A stretch of 64,000 nucleotides of DNA from an uncultured Prevotellaceae bacterium (GCA_902781315.1 CACZIT010000005.1:1-64000), one strand, 5' to 3'; shown: positions 33,397 through 42,399, counted from the first letter of the stretch. Program-made: numbers and translations. Notes: generated from the letters alone by a model not told the origin.

Positions 33397-35523
33397 ATGG
33401 ATACTACGATATTTGCGAAAATCATTGCCGAGGCGCTGCAACTGCGCGAAGGCGCCGTGGCCAACACGATGACGCTTCTCGACGAGGGGGCAACCATTCC
33501 CTTCATTGCCCGCTACCGCAAGGAGCGCACGGGCGGACTCGACGAGGTGAAGATAGGACTGATCAGCGACCAGTACGACCGGCTGCGCGAACTCGCCAAA
33601 CGCAAGGAAACCATCCTGAAGACCATCGGCGAACAGGGAAAACTGACTCCGGAACTGCAGAAGCAGATTGAACAGACGTGGAACGCCACGGAACTGGAGG
33701 ATTTGTACCTGCCCTACAAACCTCGCCGACGCACGCGGGCGCAAGTGGCACGCGAACAGGGACTGGAACCACTGGCACAGGTCATCCTGCTGCAGCGCGA
33801 ACGCAACATAGAGGCCGTGGCGCGCAGGTTCGTGAACGACGACATGATAGAAACGCCAGAGGACGCCATCGCCGGAGCACAGGACATCATCGCCGAGACC
33901 ATCAGCGAGGATGCGCAGGCCCGACAGCGGCTGCGCACTACGTTTCAGCGCGAGGCTGTGATAGCGTCGAAGGTGGTGAAAGCCAAGCGCGGCGATGAAG
34001 GTGCGGCCAAATACCGCGACTACTTCGACTTCTCGGAACCACTGCGCCGCTGCTCGGGCAACCGACTGCTGGCGATGCGCCGCGGTGAGAGCGAGGGCTT
34101 CCTGCGCGTGAAACTCAGCGTTGACGACGAGCGGGCCATGGAACGGCTGCGCCGGCAGTTCGTGCGTGGCTACGGACCCTGCAGCGACCTCGTAGGCGAA
34201 GCGGCCGACGATGCCTATAAGCGCCTGCTGGAGCCGTCGATAGAAACGGAGACGGCGGCAGCCGCCAAGGTGAGGGCCGACGAGGAGGCCATCGGCGTGT
34301 TTGCCGAAAACCTGCGACAGCTGTTGCTCGATGCTCCGCTAGGCCAAAAGCGCGTGATGGGCGTCGACCCGGGCATCCGCACGGGATGCAAGGTGGTGTG
34401 CCTCGACGCGCAGGGCAACCTACTGCACCACGAAGTGGTCTTCCCCTTCCCGCCGCGCGGCACGCGCCTGCAGGCCATGCTGCAATTTCGCGACGTGGCC
34501 GAGAAATACGGCGTCGAGGCCATCGCCGTGGGCAACGGAACGGCCAGCCGCGAGACAGCCGACATCCTGAAAGAGACGGGCAGCGCCAGCGTCTACGTCG
34601 TGAGCGAGGACGGTGCCTCCATCTATTCGGCTTCGAAGATTGCCCGCGAGGAGTTTCCTGACGAAGACGTGACCGTGCGCGGTGCCGTGTCGATAGGCCG
34701 CCGCCTGATGGACCCGCTGGCCGAGCTGGTGAAGATTGACCCGAAGAGCATCGGCGTGGGACAATATCAGCACGACGTAGACCAGTCGAAACTGAAGAAG
34801 AGCCTAGACCAGACCGTGGAAAGCTGCGTCAACCTGGTGGGCGTGAACCTGAACACGGCATCGCAACACCTGCTGACCTACGTAAGCGGACTGGGGCCGA
34901 CGCTGGCACAGAACATCGTCGACTACCGCCGAGAGAACGGTGCCTTCACGTCGCGCGCACAACTGAAGAAGGTGCCGCGGCTGGGCCCCTCGGCCTACGA
35001 GCAATGTGCGGGATTCCTGCGCATTCCCAACGGCCGCAACCCGTTGGACAACACGGCTGTACATCCTGAGCGCTACGCTCTTGTAGAACAGATGGCGAAG
35101 GATGCCGGCTGCACCGTTGTAGAACTCATCAAGGACAAGGAGAAACAAAAGAAGATTGAACTGCAACGCTACGTGACGGCCGAGGTAGGCATGCCCACGC
35201 TTTCCGACATCATGCACGAACTGGAAAAGCCCGGTCGCGACCCGCGCGGCGAGGCTGAGGCCTTCGAGTTCGACAGCCGCGTGAAAGAAATGGAGGATTT
35301 GCAGGTGGGAATGGTGCTGCCGGGCATCGTGACAAACATCACGAAATTCGGCTGCTTCGTCGACATCGGCGTCCATCAGGACGGCCTCGTGCACGTGTCG
35401 CAGTTGGCCAATCGCTACGTGAGCGATCCGAACGAAGTGGTGAAACTGCACCAGCACGTTGAGGTGAGGGTCGTCGAGGTTGACCTGCGGCGTCGCCGCA
35501 TCTCGCTAAGCATGAGGGATTAG
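33397..35523 (+). CDS. tex: Tex family RNA-binding transcription accessory protein
   Basis: A 708-residue Tex protein. The helical N-terminal domain has VANTMTLLDEGATIPFIARYRKERTGGLDEV; the YqgF-like domain has VMGVDPGIRTGCKVVCLD; helix-hairpin-helix motifs include NIVDYRRENGAFTSRAQLKKVPRLG; the C-terminal S1 domain runs from LQVGMVLPGIVTNITKFGCFVDIGVHQDGLVHVSQL to the end. It binds nucleic acid and has been linked to transcription and RNA quality control. Its stop overlaps the stop of the convergent TPR gene by three bases (35520-35523), so no independent terminator lies between them. Confidence 0.96.
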   Translation: MDTTIFAKIIAEALQLREGAVANTMTLLDEGATIPFIARYRKERTGGLDEVKIGLISDQYDRLRELAKRKETILKTIGEQGKLTPELQKQIEQTWNATELEDLYLPYKPRRRTRAQVAREQGLEPLAQVILLQRERNIEAVARRFVNDDMIETPEDAIAGAQDIIAETISEDAQARQRLRTTFQREAVIASKVVKAKRGDEGAAKYRDYFDFSEPLRRCSGNRLLAMRRGESEGFLRVKLSVDDERAMERLRRQFVRGYGPCSDLVGEAADDAYKRLLEPSIETETAAAAKVRADEEAIGVFAENLRQLLLDAPLGQKRVMGVDPGIRTGCKVVCLDAQGNLLHHEVVFPFPPRGTRLQAMLQFRDVAEKYGVEAIAVGNGTASRETADILKETGSASVYVVSEDGASIYSASKIAREEFPDEDVTVRGAVSIGRRLMDPLAELVKIDPKSIGVGQYQHDVDQSKLKKSLDQTVESCVNLVGVNLNTASQHLLTYVSGLGPTLAQNIVDYRRENGAFTSRAQLKKVPRLGPSAYEQCAGFLRIPNGRNPLDNTAVHPERYALVEQMAKDAGCTVVELIKDKEKQKKIELQRYVTAEVGMPTLSDIMHELEKPGRDPRGEAEAFEFDSRVKEMEDLQVGMVLPGIVTNITKFGCFVDIGVHQDGLVHVSQLANRYVSDPNEVVKLHQHVEVRVVEVDLRRRRISLSMRD

Positions 35524-37562
35524 AACTGCTTCATGACGCTGTAGGCGTCGTAGAGCCCCAGTTCGCCAGCCTTGCTGAGGTAGCGCAGTCCTTCTTCCTT
35601 CTGACCGGAGAACACCAGCGACAGGCCGAGATTGAACCATGCCTCGGCAAGATTAGGATTCAGCTTCAAGGCGCGCCGATAGAGGTCGATGGCCTCTGCA
35701 TATTGCTTCTGCATAGCCAGCAGCGTGGCTAGGTTGTAGGCCAGCAACGAATTGTCGGCGTCTTGAGAAAGTGCCATCCGCAGGTCGTCCTGCGCCCGTT
35801 TAACGCTCAGCTGGGCTTCTATGCCTTGCTGGGCGTTGTAGTCGGAAAGCATGACCTGGCAATAGGCGCGCTGCCAGTGGGCCAGTAGCGACGTGGAATC
35901 GATGCTGAGATAATCGTTCAGGTCGTTAAGTGCCTCTGTGAAATTGTGGGTGGTAGCATGAGCCACCGACCGCTGCAAGAGCAGCGACAAGGCTGTGGGC
36001 ACGTCGGACGAACGCGCGATGGCGGCCGAGAGGGAATCGATGATCTGGAAGAAGTCGCGCGATGTCGTCTCGTCAAGCGCCTGCGGACGGCAAGTGACGT
36101 GAATGGTACGCATCGGTTTTTGGGTGAAATTGAATGTTTCAACAGCCTGGTCAACAATGGAATAGCTGGCCACGCCGCCCCGATAGGGCATGTAGGAAAG
36201 CGAGAAGAGTGGCTGCAGGTCGCTCTGCACACTTCGATTCTGCACCTCACCCCGATAGTCGTTAGCATACTGAGGCGTCACAACATCGTCGTCGACCACT
36301 ACCCACTGGTCGTATTTCTCCACATCGATATCACTCAGCTTGCGCATCTCGCGCAGCTTCGACTTGCTCCATCGCTGCTGGATACCGAGATGCTTGTCGA
36401 GCTGCGCCTTCGTAACGCGGAACTCGTCCATCTCAGCCTTTCCCGTCATGCCCAGCCGGCGATAGCAGGCAGCACGTGCCAGCAGGCCCGCCCAGAAATT
36501 GGGGAAGGTCTCGATGACGCGCGAATAGTCCTTAATGGCTGCCCGATAATTACCCGTTCTATCAAGCAACAGAGCACGGTTGTAGAGTGCCTGCAGGTTG
36601 TTGGGCTCATAGCGCAGGACGAAATTGAAATCTTCAATGGCCCTATTGTCGTCGCCCAACTGCTGGCGCAGCAGACCTCGGTTGTAGTGGGAAAGGAAGT
36701 TATTGGGATCCATATCGATGGCCTTATCGTAGTCTTCCATAGCCTGACGCAACCGGTTGGTGTTGACCCTCACCATTGCCCTATACATGTAGTTGTTGAC
36801 TACGCGCGGCTGGTAGTGAATGGCTTTCGTGAAGGCAGAATCGGCCAACTGCCAGTTGTGGCGCTGCATGTTCAGTCGGGCCAGAATAGACCAGGAATTG
36901 CCATCATAGGGATTATGCTCCAACGTTTTCTCAAGCCACCGCGAGGCCGTTGTCGTGTCGTTTTCGTTCAGATAGATTTCCGTCTGCAGCGAATAAGCCA
37001 TGTTCATATCGGGCCAACGGCCGACGATGTAGTCGAGGTCGGCATGTGCACGTTCGTTTTGCTTGAGGAAATGGCGGCAGTAGGCCCTGTTGAACCAATA
37101 GCCCCGCTCGTCGGGACTTAATATCAGGGCATGCTCGTAGTCGTCGATGGCCTCGGCAAACTTCTTCAGTCGGATGCGGCACTCGGCGCGGGCTGCAAAG
37201 ATTTCATGCACATAGGGGTTAATTTCCAACGCCTTGTCGAAGTCGTTCTCTGCACCTACGTAGTCGTCGAGCTGCAACTTGCAGAGACCACGATAATACC
37301 AGGGTTCGTAAAGGTAGGGCTTGGCCGAGAGAACGTTGTTGAAATGCTGAATGGCAACTACGAAGTCATGGTTGCTGTAGGCGATGCGGCCGGAAATGAT
37401 GAGTCGGTCGGTATTGTACTGGGCGAAGGAATGGGAAGGAAGCAGAAGGAGGAAGATAAAGACCCACCCCCAGCCCCTCCCCTGAAGGGAGAAGACCCAC
37501 CCCCAGCCCCTCCCGTGAAGGGAGGGGAGCAATATGCCAAAGAGTTTGTCGTTTTTCTTCAT
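35520..37562 (-). CDS. Exported tetratricopeptide-repeat protein with repeat-derived signal peptide
   Basis: A 680-residue protein with at least ten TPR units (for example NFLSHYNRGLLRQQLGDDNRAIEDFN and NLAEAWFNLGLSLVFSGQKEEGLRYL) and a non-TPR centre. TPR proteins are scaffolds for complexes; the partner is not known. The N-terminus is odd: MKKNDKLFG, then two translated copies of the palindromic repeat (LPSLHGRGWGWVF and LQGRGWGWVF), then a hydrophobic core IFLLLLPSHSFAQ with a signal-peptidase site. No other start codon lies between the repeats and the hydrophobic core. It is the last gene of the SPOR-ruvX-def group. Confidence 0.85.
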   Translation of the reverse strand: MKKNDKLFGILLPSLHGRGWGWVFSLQGRGWGWVFIFLLLLPSHSFAQYNTDRLIISGRIAYSNHDFVVAIQHFNNVLSAKPYLYEPWYYRGLCKLQLDDYVGAENDFDKALEINPYVHEIFAARAECRIRLKKFAEAIDDYEHALILSPDERGYWFNRAYCRHFLKQNERAHADLDYIVGRWPDMNMAYSLQTEIYLNENDTTTASRWLEKTLEHNPYDGNSWSILARLNMQRHNWQLADSAFTKAIHYQPRVVNNYMYRAMVRVNTNRLRQAMEDYDKAIDMDPNNFLSHYNRGLLRQQLGDDNRAIEDFNFVLRYEPNNLQALYNRALLLDRTGNYRAAIKDYSRVIETFPNFWAGLLARAACYRRLGMTGKAEMDEFRVTKAQLDKHLGIQQRWSKSKLREMRKLSDIDVEKYDQWVVVDDDVVTPQYANDYRGEVQNRSVQSDLQPLFSLSYMPYRGGVASYSIVDQAVETFNFTQKPMRTIHVTCRPQALDETTSRDFFQIIDSLSAAIARSSDVPTALSLLLQRSVAHATTHNFTEALNDLNDYLSIDSTSLLAHWQRAYCQVMLSDYNAQQGIEAQLSVKRAQDDLRMALSQDADNSLLAYNLATLLAMQKQYAEAIDLYRRALKLNPNLAEAWFNLGLSLVFSGQKEEGLRYLSKAGELGLYDAYSVMKQF

Positions 37563-37616
37563 TTTAAAAGCATTTTACTCCCCTCCCTTCACGGGAGGGG
37601 CTGGGGGTGGGTCTTC
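37461..37616. mobile_element. Paired palindromic repeat copies providing the TPR gene start
   Basis: Two direct copies of GACCCACCCCCAGCCCCTCC type (from 37461 and 37494) lie inside the TPR gene, and an inverted copy lies just upstream (about 37577-37616). The middle and outer copies form a pair of about 126 bp (37491-37616) with ends GAAGACCCAC/GTGGGTCTTC. The TPR start codon (37560-37562) is in the non-palindromic middle of this pair. Confidence 0.7.
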
Positions 37617-37625
37617 TTTCACTTT

Positions 37626-38189
37626 TTATCTTCTCACGGGCTTCGTGCGATAGGAGCACTTGTAGCGGCCGAGCGTGAGCGCTTTCAGCTTGCTCTTGAT
37701 AAGCTGCTTGCGAAGTGGCGAAAGGTGGTCAATGAACATCTTGGCATCGAGGTGGTCGAACTCGTGCTGCATCACACGGGCCAGGAATCCATCTATCCAC
37801 TCATCGTGGGGCTGGAATTGCTCGTCGAGCCACTGCACACGAATACGTGTGTGACGCTCCACTTTCTCGTGGATACCGGGCAGCGACAGGCAGCCCTCCT
37901 CCATCGACTCTACTGGCGACTCTTCGTCAATCTCAACAATGTGGGGATTGATGAAGGCTCGGCGGAAGTCCTTATATTCAGGCAGTTCGTCGCTGACCAC
38001 ATCAAGGTCGATGACGGCCAGACGAATGTTCTTACCAATCTGAGGTGCTGCTAGGCCAACGCCATCGGAGGCCGTGAGCGTTTCAAACATATTGGGAATC
38101 AGTTCGGCCAAGCCAGGATAGTCGGGAGTGATATCTTCCGACTCCTTACGCAATACGGGCTGGCCGTAAATATAAATGGCTAGAATCAT
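37626..38189 (-). CDS. def: Peptide deformylase
   Basis: This 187-residue metalloenzyme removes the formyl group from nascent proteins. All three motifs are intact: [10 protein letters not shown] (43-52), EEGCLSLPG with metal ligand Cys100, and QHEFDHLD with His142, Glu143 and His146. It lies 41 bases downstream of ruvX in the same direction; the gap contains TTTACGGATT-type repeats. The iron form is usual in this family. Confidence 0.97.
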   Translation of the reverse strand: MILAIYIYGQPVLRKESEDITPDYPGLAELIPNMFETLTASDGVGLAAPQIGKNIRLAVIDLDVVSDELPEYKDFRRAFINPHIVEIDEESPVESMEEGCLSLPGIHEKVERHTRIRVQWLDEQFQPHDEWIDGFLARVMQHEFDHLDAKMFIDHLSPLRKQLIKSKLKALTLGRYKCSYRTKPVRR

Positions 38190-38230
38190 TGAGGGATTTT
38201 TTCGGATTTACGGATTTGCAGATTGACGAT

Positions 38231-38662
38231 TTACGGATTGACAGACTGACGATTAAGTCGCGAGCGCATGTAGTCCTGCAGGATGATCGTGGCACTGATC
38301 TCATCAACCAGCGCCTTGTCCTGACGAGCCTTTTTCTTCAAGCCCCCGTCGATCATGGCCCTGTGGGCAAGCACCGACGTGAAGCGCTCGTCGTAGAACT
38401 CTATAGGCACTTGTGGCTGATGGTTGCGCCAGCGGTTCACAAACTGCTGCACGCGCTGCAGATTCTCGCTGGGCTGCCCGTTGGGCTGTCGGGGCTCACC
38501 AATGACGATGCGCTCCACCGGTTCGCGCGAGATATAACCAACCAAATAGTCGTAGAGTTCAGACGTAGAAACAGTCGCCAACCCACCTGCAATGATTTGC
38601 AGGGGATCGGTGACTGCTAAACCTGAACGTTTCTTTCCGTAATCGATAGAAAGTATTCTCAC
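38231..38662 (-). CDS. ruvX: Putative pre-16S rRNA nuclease (YqgF/RuvX)
   Basis: A 143-residue RNase H-like protein opening MRILSIDYGKKRSGLAVTDP, with VERIVIGEPRQPNGQPSENLQRVQQFV, FYDERFTS and DEISATIILQDYM. Family members trim the 5' end of 16S rRNA precursor; an older name calls it a Holliday junction resolvase. It lies between the SPOR lipoprotein gene and def with short gaps, so all are likely one transcript. Confidence 0.95.
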   Translation of the reverse strand: MRILSIDYGKKRSGLAVTDPLQIIAGGLATVSTSELYDYLVGYISREPVERIVIGEPRQPNGQPSENLQRVQQFVNRWRNHQPQVPIEFYDERFTSVLAHRAMIDGGLKKKARQDKALVDEISATIILQDYMRSRLNRQSVNP

Positions 38663-38686
38663 GTCAGCCTTAACTACTGATATTTT

Positions 38687-39178
38687 TTATTTGTTATACA
38701 GCAGCCAAGCATCGGGATAGGTAGCACGGAAAGCATCGCGAGAGCGGGCAGCGTCGGCCTTCTCGTTAAAGGTGGTGGCAACAACGCGATAGAGACCGCG
38801 GTCGTTGTTCTTCACAATCTGAGCGTCATAACCGGCAGCCTTCAGCTTGTTCTGCAAACCCTGGGCATTGGCCTGAACAGAGAACGAACCTACCACCACC
38901 GAGAAGTTCTTCAAACCAGAACCGCTCACCAGAGTCACGTTCTCCTGACGATACGTGGCATTGTCGTAGTTATCAACTGTCTGCTGCTGGGGCTGTGTCG
39001 GAGTGAGCGGGGTCACAACGGGTGTCTCCGTCGATTCCGTGTTCTGAGCCAGGGCTGCCTCAGCCTCAGCTGCCTTAGCCTTGTCATAAGCCTTACGGTA
39101 AGCGCTGTCCTTCGAACCACAACTTGCAAACATTAACACTGCGCAAAGGCCTGCGCTCAATACCAATGATTTTCTCAT
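38687..39178 (-). CDS. SPOR domain lipoprotein
   Basis: Starting at the ATG at 39178, 163 residues: a lipobox signal peptide (MFASC, Cys near 19), a helical AAEAEAALA region, a Thr/Pro/Gln-rich linker and a C-terminal SPOR domain (about 85-163, KNFSVVVGSFSVQANAQGLQNKLKAAGYDAQIV). SPOR domains bind denuded glycan strands at the division site. An upstream ATG at 39220 would add 14 residues ahead of the signal peptide and is less likely. First gene of the group with ruvX, def and the TPR gene. Confidence 0.9.
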   Translation of the reverse strand: MRKSLVLSAGLCAVLMFASCGSKDSAYRKAYDKAKAAEAEAALAQNTESTETPVVTPLTPTQPQQQTVDNYDNATYRQENVTLVSGSGLKNFSVVVGSFSVQANAQGLQNKLKAAGYDAQIVKNNDRGLYRVVATTFNEKADAARSRDAFRATYPDAWLLYNK

Positions 39179-39356
39179 AACTTTTTCTTTGTATTTAATG
39201 AAACTTTTAAATTGATTCAAACATATTTGGTGCGAAATTACAAAATATCGCGCAAATATCGTTCAAAAACACGCATAAAGTTTGTTAAATCAATAAAATA
39301 GTGGTTTTTTAACAAAAAATGACGCTATAAAATGTGGTTATTTCCCAATCTTTTGC

Positions 39357-39364
39357 TATATTTG
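39357..39364 (+). promoter_or_regulatory. -7 element of the ytxH operon
   Basis: TATATTTG followed by CGAAC, about 90 bases ahead of the first gene. The -33 region is weak. Confidence 0.5.
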
Positions 39365-39455
39365 CGAACTCAATCGGAAGAAAAGCCCCATAGGGCTTGG
39401 TGCCGACGACTGAGAGAATGAACAAACATTGTTTAATTATAAAAAACTAAGAATT

Positions 39456-39674
39456 ATGAAGACATTAGGTTATTTCGGCGCATTCCTCGGCGGTGCCATC
39501 GCCGGCGCAGCACTCGGTTTGCTCATTGCTCCTGAGAAGGGAACTGAAACTCGCACCCGCATCACCGATGCCGTGGATGATTTCTGCAAGAAGCACAACA
39601 TCAAGCTCAGCCGCAAGGAAGTAGACGACCTCGTCGACGACATCAAAGAGGCTGCTTCCGACATTGTCGAGTAG
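39456..39674 (+). CDS. YtxH domain protein
   Basis: A 72-residue protein: MKTLGYFGAFLGGAIAGAAL forms a glycine-zipper-like membrane segment, followed by LLIAPEKGTETRTRITDAVDDF, the YtxH signature, and a charged helix. YtxH proteins are small envelope proteins linked to stress. First gene of a triad with a holin-like protein and a 92-residue protein. The ATG at 39456 is preferred to the one at 39429, since the family begins at this point. Confidence 0.88.
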   Translation: MKTLGYFGAFLGGAIAGAALGLLIAPEKGTETRTRITDAVDDFCKKHNIKLSRKEVDDLVDDIKEAASDIVE

Positions 39675-39744
39675 TGTTGAGAGCACGTGAAGTCTGGAGT
39701 GGCACATTCTGCCACACCGTCACTTTATTTGATTCCTTGCAAAG

Positions 39745-40095
39745 ATGTTTTCCAACGACCAAAACATAGAGACAATCGGCCAACTGGTCGAGGCGCTGAA
39801 ACAATACATAGGGCTGCAGCGTGAGTACATAAAGCTCGATGTCATCGAAAAGGTGGTGCGACTGATTACAGCCATCACCCTGACGGCTGTGCTCGCGCTG
39901 TTCCTCCTGCTCATCTTTATCTACCTGTCGTTTGCAGCAGCCTATGCCCTAGCACCGCTGGTAGGTACGGCCTGGGCTTTTGTCATCGTCGCAGCGTTCT
40001 ATCTGGTCATTTTCCTGCTGCTCATGGCCTTCCGAAAGCAATGGATTGAGAGGCCTGTGGTAAAATTCCTCGCCAGTCTGTTAATGAAGTCCTAA
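39745..40095 (+). CDS. Holin_X (putative actinobacterial holin-X) family membrane protein
   Basis: A 116-residue protein with a helical N-terminal third (QLVEALKQYIGLQREYIKLDVIEKVVRL) and two membrane helices (about 43-68 and 76-95), matching the Holin_X family. Despite the name there are no other phage genes; in Bacteroidota the gene typically follows ytxH, and a role in the envelope is more likely than in lysis. Third gene of the triad starts 23 bases downstream. Confidence 0.85.
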   Translation: MFSNDQNIETIGQLVEALKQYIGLQREYIKLDVIEKVVRLITAITLTAVLALFLLLIFIYLSFAAAYALAPLVGTAWAFVIVAAFYLVIFLLLMAFRKQWIERPVVKFLASLLMKS

Positions 40096-40118
40096 CAACC
40101 TTTGTCCCGCACTGCCTT

Positions 40119-40397
40119 ATGGAAATTACCAATTCCGCACCCACTCAGCCTGCCACGACGCCCGAATACGGGTCGCTCGAGCAAATCAGCAACCGCAAGG
40201 ACGCCCTTCGCAGCGATATCCGACGCAACGAGGACCAGATTCGCCAACTCTGGAGACGGCTTTTCACCAAGCCACAACCGTTCTCGGCACTTACTCCGTC
40301 GAAGCGCATCAGTGCCGTGATGAGCACAGGAACAGGTGTCCTCGATGGCATCATCCTCGGTTGGAAACTCTATCGGAAGTTCAAACGCAAAAAATAA
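40119..40397 (+). CDS. Conserved small protein of the ytxH triad
   Basis: A 92-residue protein: a disordered Thr/Pro-rich start, a charged helix (SLEQISNRKDALRSDIRRNEDQIRQLWRRLF), and a short hydrophobic segment GVLDGIILGWKLYRKF near the basic C-terminus that may attach to the membrane. It follows the holin-like gene by 23 bases. Function unknown; the neighbours suggest an envelope role. A terminator follows. Confidence 0.75.
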   Translation: MEITNSAPTQPATTPEYGSLEQISNRKDALRSDIRRNEDQIRQLWRRLFTKPQPFSALTPSKRISAVMSTGTGVLDGIILGWKLYRKFKRKK

Positions 40398-40431
40398 GGT
40401 TTTCCCGTCGGAAAGCCACCTATACAATTAC

Positions 40432-40475
40432 AAAAGCGAGTGTGTCACCATCGTTCTGACACACTCGCTTTTTTG
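40432..40475. terminator. Bidirectional terminator
   Basis: A perfect 16-bp stem (40432-40447 with 40457-40472), 9-base loop, followed by TTTG on the plus strand and TTGTAATTG on the minus strand. Confidence 0.85.
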
Positions 40476-40480
40476 TTCTC

Positions 40481-40568
40481 CTTACACGTGCCGTAGGCAC
40501 CTTACACGCGGCTATGCCGCCTTACACGACGCGTCAGCGTCCTTTCACGTGCCGAAGGCACCTTACAC
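40481..40568. repeat. TTACAC-hairpin tandem array, second locus
   Basis: Units starting at 40481, 40501, 40521 and 40542, plus a final CTTACAC at 40562, are 20-21 bases each: CTTACAC (CTTTCAC once) then a hairpin. The arms are GTGCC/GGCAC, GCGGC/GCCGC, GACGC/GCGTC, GTGCC/GGCAC with 3-4 base loops, all perfectly paired. The last TTACAC contains the stop codon of the MBL gene on the minus strand. Confidence 0.8.
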
Positions 40569-41324
40569 CTCTATCGTCAACCCGTCGTAGGCAAACCGCA
40601 CGTCTTCCGGCAAGCGACTGTTGGCCTCATCGTGGAAGCCAATCTCATGTGTCAGATGGGTAAGGAACGTACGCTCGGCACCTATGCTGCGAGCAAAAGC
40701 AACGGCATCACCTACAAGCATGTGACTATGGTGCTCGCGCTCAAAGCGCAATGCGTTCACGACCAGTGTCTTCACGCCTCGCAGGCGTTCGCGGTTCTCA
40801 TCGCTAATGGTCTTCATGTCGGTGACATAGGCAAACGTTCCGAACCGATAGGCCATAATAGGCAGCCAATCGTGCATCACCTCCACAGCCTCCCATGCGA
40901 TGTCGCCAATTCGCCCTTTCTGGGCAGGACTGATGGCATGCAGATTCAGCAAGGGAACACCAGGGTAGAGTTTCGGCGTAAAGCAATAAGGCATCGTCAC
41001 GCGCAGGGCATCAACTGTCTGTTGATTGGCATAGATATCGATGTCGCCGAACTTGCAAAAACCACGCAGGTCGTCGATGCCTGCCACGTGGTCATAATGA
41101 ATATGAGTGAGCAGTACTCCGTCGATTTTTCGGAACGGCCGATGCATCAGCTGCATACGTATGTCGGGCCCACAGTCTATAAGGACACGCGTGGTGTCGG
41201 ACTCCAGCAGAGCGCAACTCCGATAGCGGAAGTCGCGCGGATCTTGGCTGCGGCACACTTTGCACCCACACCCCAGCACGGGGACGCCAGCCGAGGTACC
41301 TGTTCCCAAAAACGTAAACTTCAT
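40563..41324 (-). CDS. MBL fold metallohydrolase, PhnP-like
   Basis: A 253-residue metallo-beta-lactamase-fold hydrolase with THIHYDHVAG (His74, His76, Asp78, His79 as metal ligands) and, near the N-terminus, the Cys cluster GCGCKVC, as in PhnP-type cyclic phosphodiesterases. The sequence GTGTSAGVPVLGCGC opens the family. Substrate unknown. The gene follows murB by 39 bases, and the gap carries the CTCTAAACT repeat. Its last codon and stop lie in the TTACAC repeat. Confidence 0.9.
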   Translation of the reverse strand: MKFTFLGTGTSAGVPVLGCGCKVCRSQDPRDFRYRSCALLESDTTRVLIDCGPDIRMQLMHRPFRKIDGVLLTHIHYDHVAGIDDLRGFCKFGDIDIYANQQTVDALRVTMPYCFTPKLYPGVPLLNLHAISPAQKGRIGDIAWEAVEVMHDWLPIMAYRFGTFAYVTDMKTISDENRERLRGVKTLVVNALRFEREHHSHMLVGDAVAFARSIGAERTFLTHLTHEIGFHDEANSRLPEDVRFAYDGLTIEV

Positions 41325-41333
41325 CCGTCTTAT

Positions 41334-41370
41334 CTCTAAACTCTAAACTCTACACTCTAAACTCTACACT
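41334..41370. repeat. CTCTAAACT simple repeat
   Basis: Four to five units of CTCTAAACT/CTCTACACT between the murB stop and the MBL start, the same unit as at 28659-28737. Confidence 0.7.
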
Positions 41371-42398
41371 ATATTCACCTCGGGGAAAATCTCAATACCA
41401 AAACGCGTCTTCACATCGTGGCGAATGGCCTCACACAGGTTCAGAACATCCCGCCCCGTGGCACCGCCACGGTTCACGAGCACCAGTGCCTGCTTGTAGT
41501 GAACGCCGGCGCGACCCAGCGAGCGACCTTTCCATCCGCACTGGTCTATCATCCAGCCGGCAGGAATCTTCACCCTGTCGGCATCCACATCGTAGTGCGG
41601 CATACCCGCGTATTGGGCGGCCAGTTCCTCGTATTTCGCGCGCCCCACTACAGGGTTCATAAAGAAACTGCCACCATTGCCCAACACTTTCGGATCGGGC
41701 AACTTTGCCTGACGAATACCGATAATTGTCTCACGCAACTGCTGTGGCGTGGGCACATCGATACCACGTTCAGCCAGCGCAGCACGAATGTTGCCGTAGT
41801 CCAGCCTCGGCTGGAACGTGCGTGAAAAGCGATAGGTGACATACGTTACTACGTAGCGGTTCTTCCAGTCCTTCTTGAAGCGACTCTGCCGATATCCATA
41901 CTGACAGTCTTCGGCATCGAAAGCAACACGCTCGCCGGTAGCAATCTCCACACCTTCCACACGCTCTATCAGGTCCTTCGCCTCCACTCCGTAGGCACCG
42001 ATGTTCTGCACGGCACTAGCGCCCACCTCACCTGGAATCAGCGACAGGTTCTCAGCTCCGTGCCACCCCTGCTCTACGCAAAAGCCCACCAGGTCGTCCC
42101 ACGTCACACCGCTGCCTACTCTCACCAGCACGCTGTCTCCCGCTGGTCCCTCGATGGCAGAAATATCCTCAATGCCCATGATAGCCGAATGGATAGCCGT
42201 TCCGTGGAAGTCACCCGTCAGCAGCAGATTGCTTCCGCCGCCCAACAGCAGCAGAGGCTCTCCACGCTCGGCGAAACGCTCGCGGCGCAACAGCTGACAC
42301 AACTCGCTCTCCGTCGAGAACTCTATAAACCGATCACACGCAGCACTGATGCCAAAGGTATTGTGACCAAGCAAATTATAGTTTCTGATATCTTTCAT
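41364..42398 (-). CDS. murB: UDP-N-acetylenolpyruvoylglucosamine reductase
   Basis: This 344-residue FAD enzyme makes UDP-MurNAc, the second step of peptidoglycan synthesis. The FAD-binding motif LLLGGGSNLLL is near residue 52, IPGEVGASAVQNIGAYG near 125, the catalytic Ser in LGNGGSFFMNP near 245, and the C-terminal Glu in FPEVNIV. The insert with YGYRQSRFKK identifies the type I form. It starts one base after the stop of the DUF4348 gene. Confidence 0.97.
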   Translation of the reverse strand: MKDIRNYNLLGHNTFGISAACDRFIEFSTESELCQLLRRERFAERGEPLLLLGGGSNLLLTGDFHGTAIHSAIMGIEDISAIEGPAGDSVLVRVGSGVTWDDLVGFCVEQGWHGAENLSLIPGEVGASAVQNIGAYGVEAKDLIERVEGVEIATGERVAFDAEDCQYGYRQSRFKKDWKNRYVVTYVTYRFSRTFQPRLDYGNIRAALAERGIDVPTPQQLRETIIGIRQAKLPDPKVLGNGGSFFMNPVVGRAKYEELAAQYAGMPHYDVDADRVKIPAGWMIDQCGWKGRSLGRAGVHYKQALVLVNRGGATGRDVLNLCEAIRHDVKTRFGIEIFPEVNIV

Positions 42399-42399
42399 A

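Noticed and set aside
39745-40095. Prophage lysis gene (holin)
   Set aside because: No other phage genes are near; the ytxH-Holin_X pairing is a usual chromosomal envelope cluster in this phylum.
40481-40568. CRISPR array
   Set aside because: The constant part is only 7 bases, and the variable parts are short palindromes instead of spacers; no cas genes in the window.
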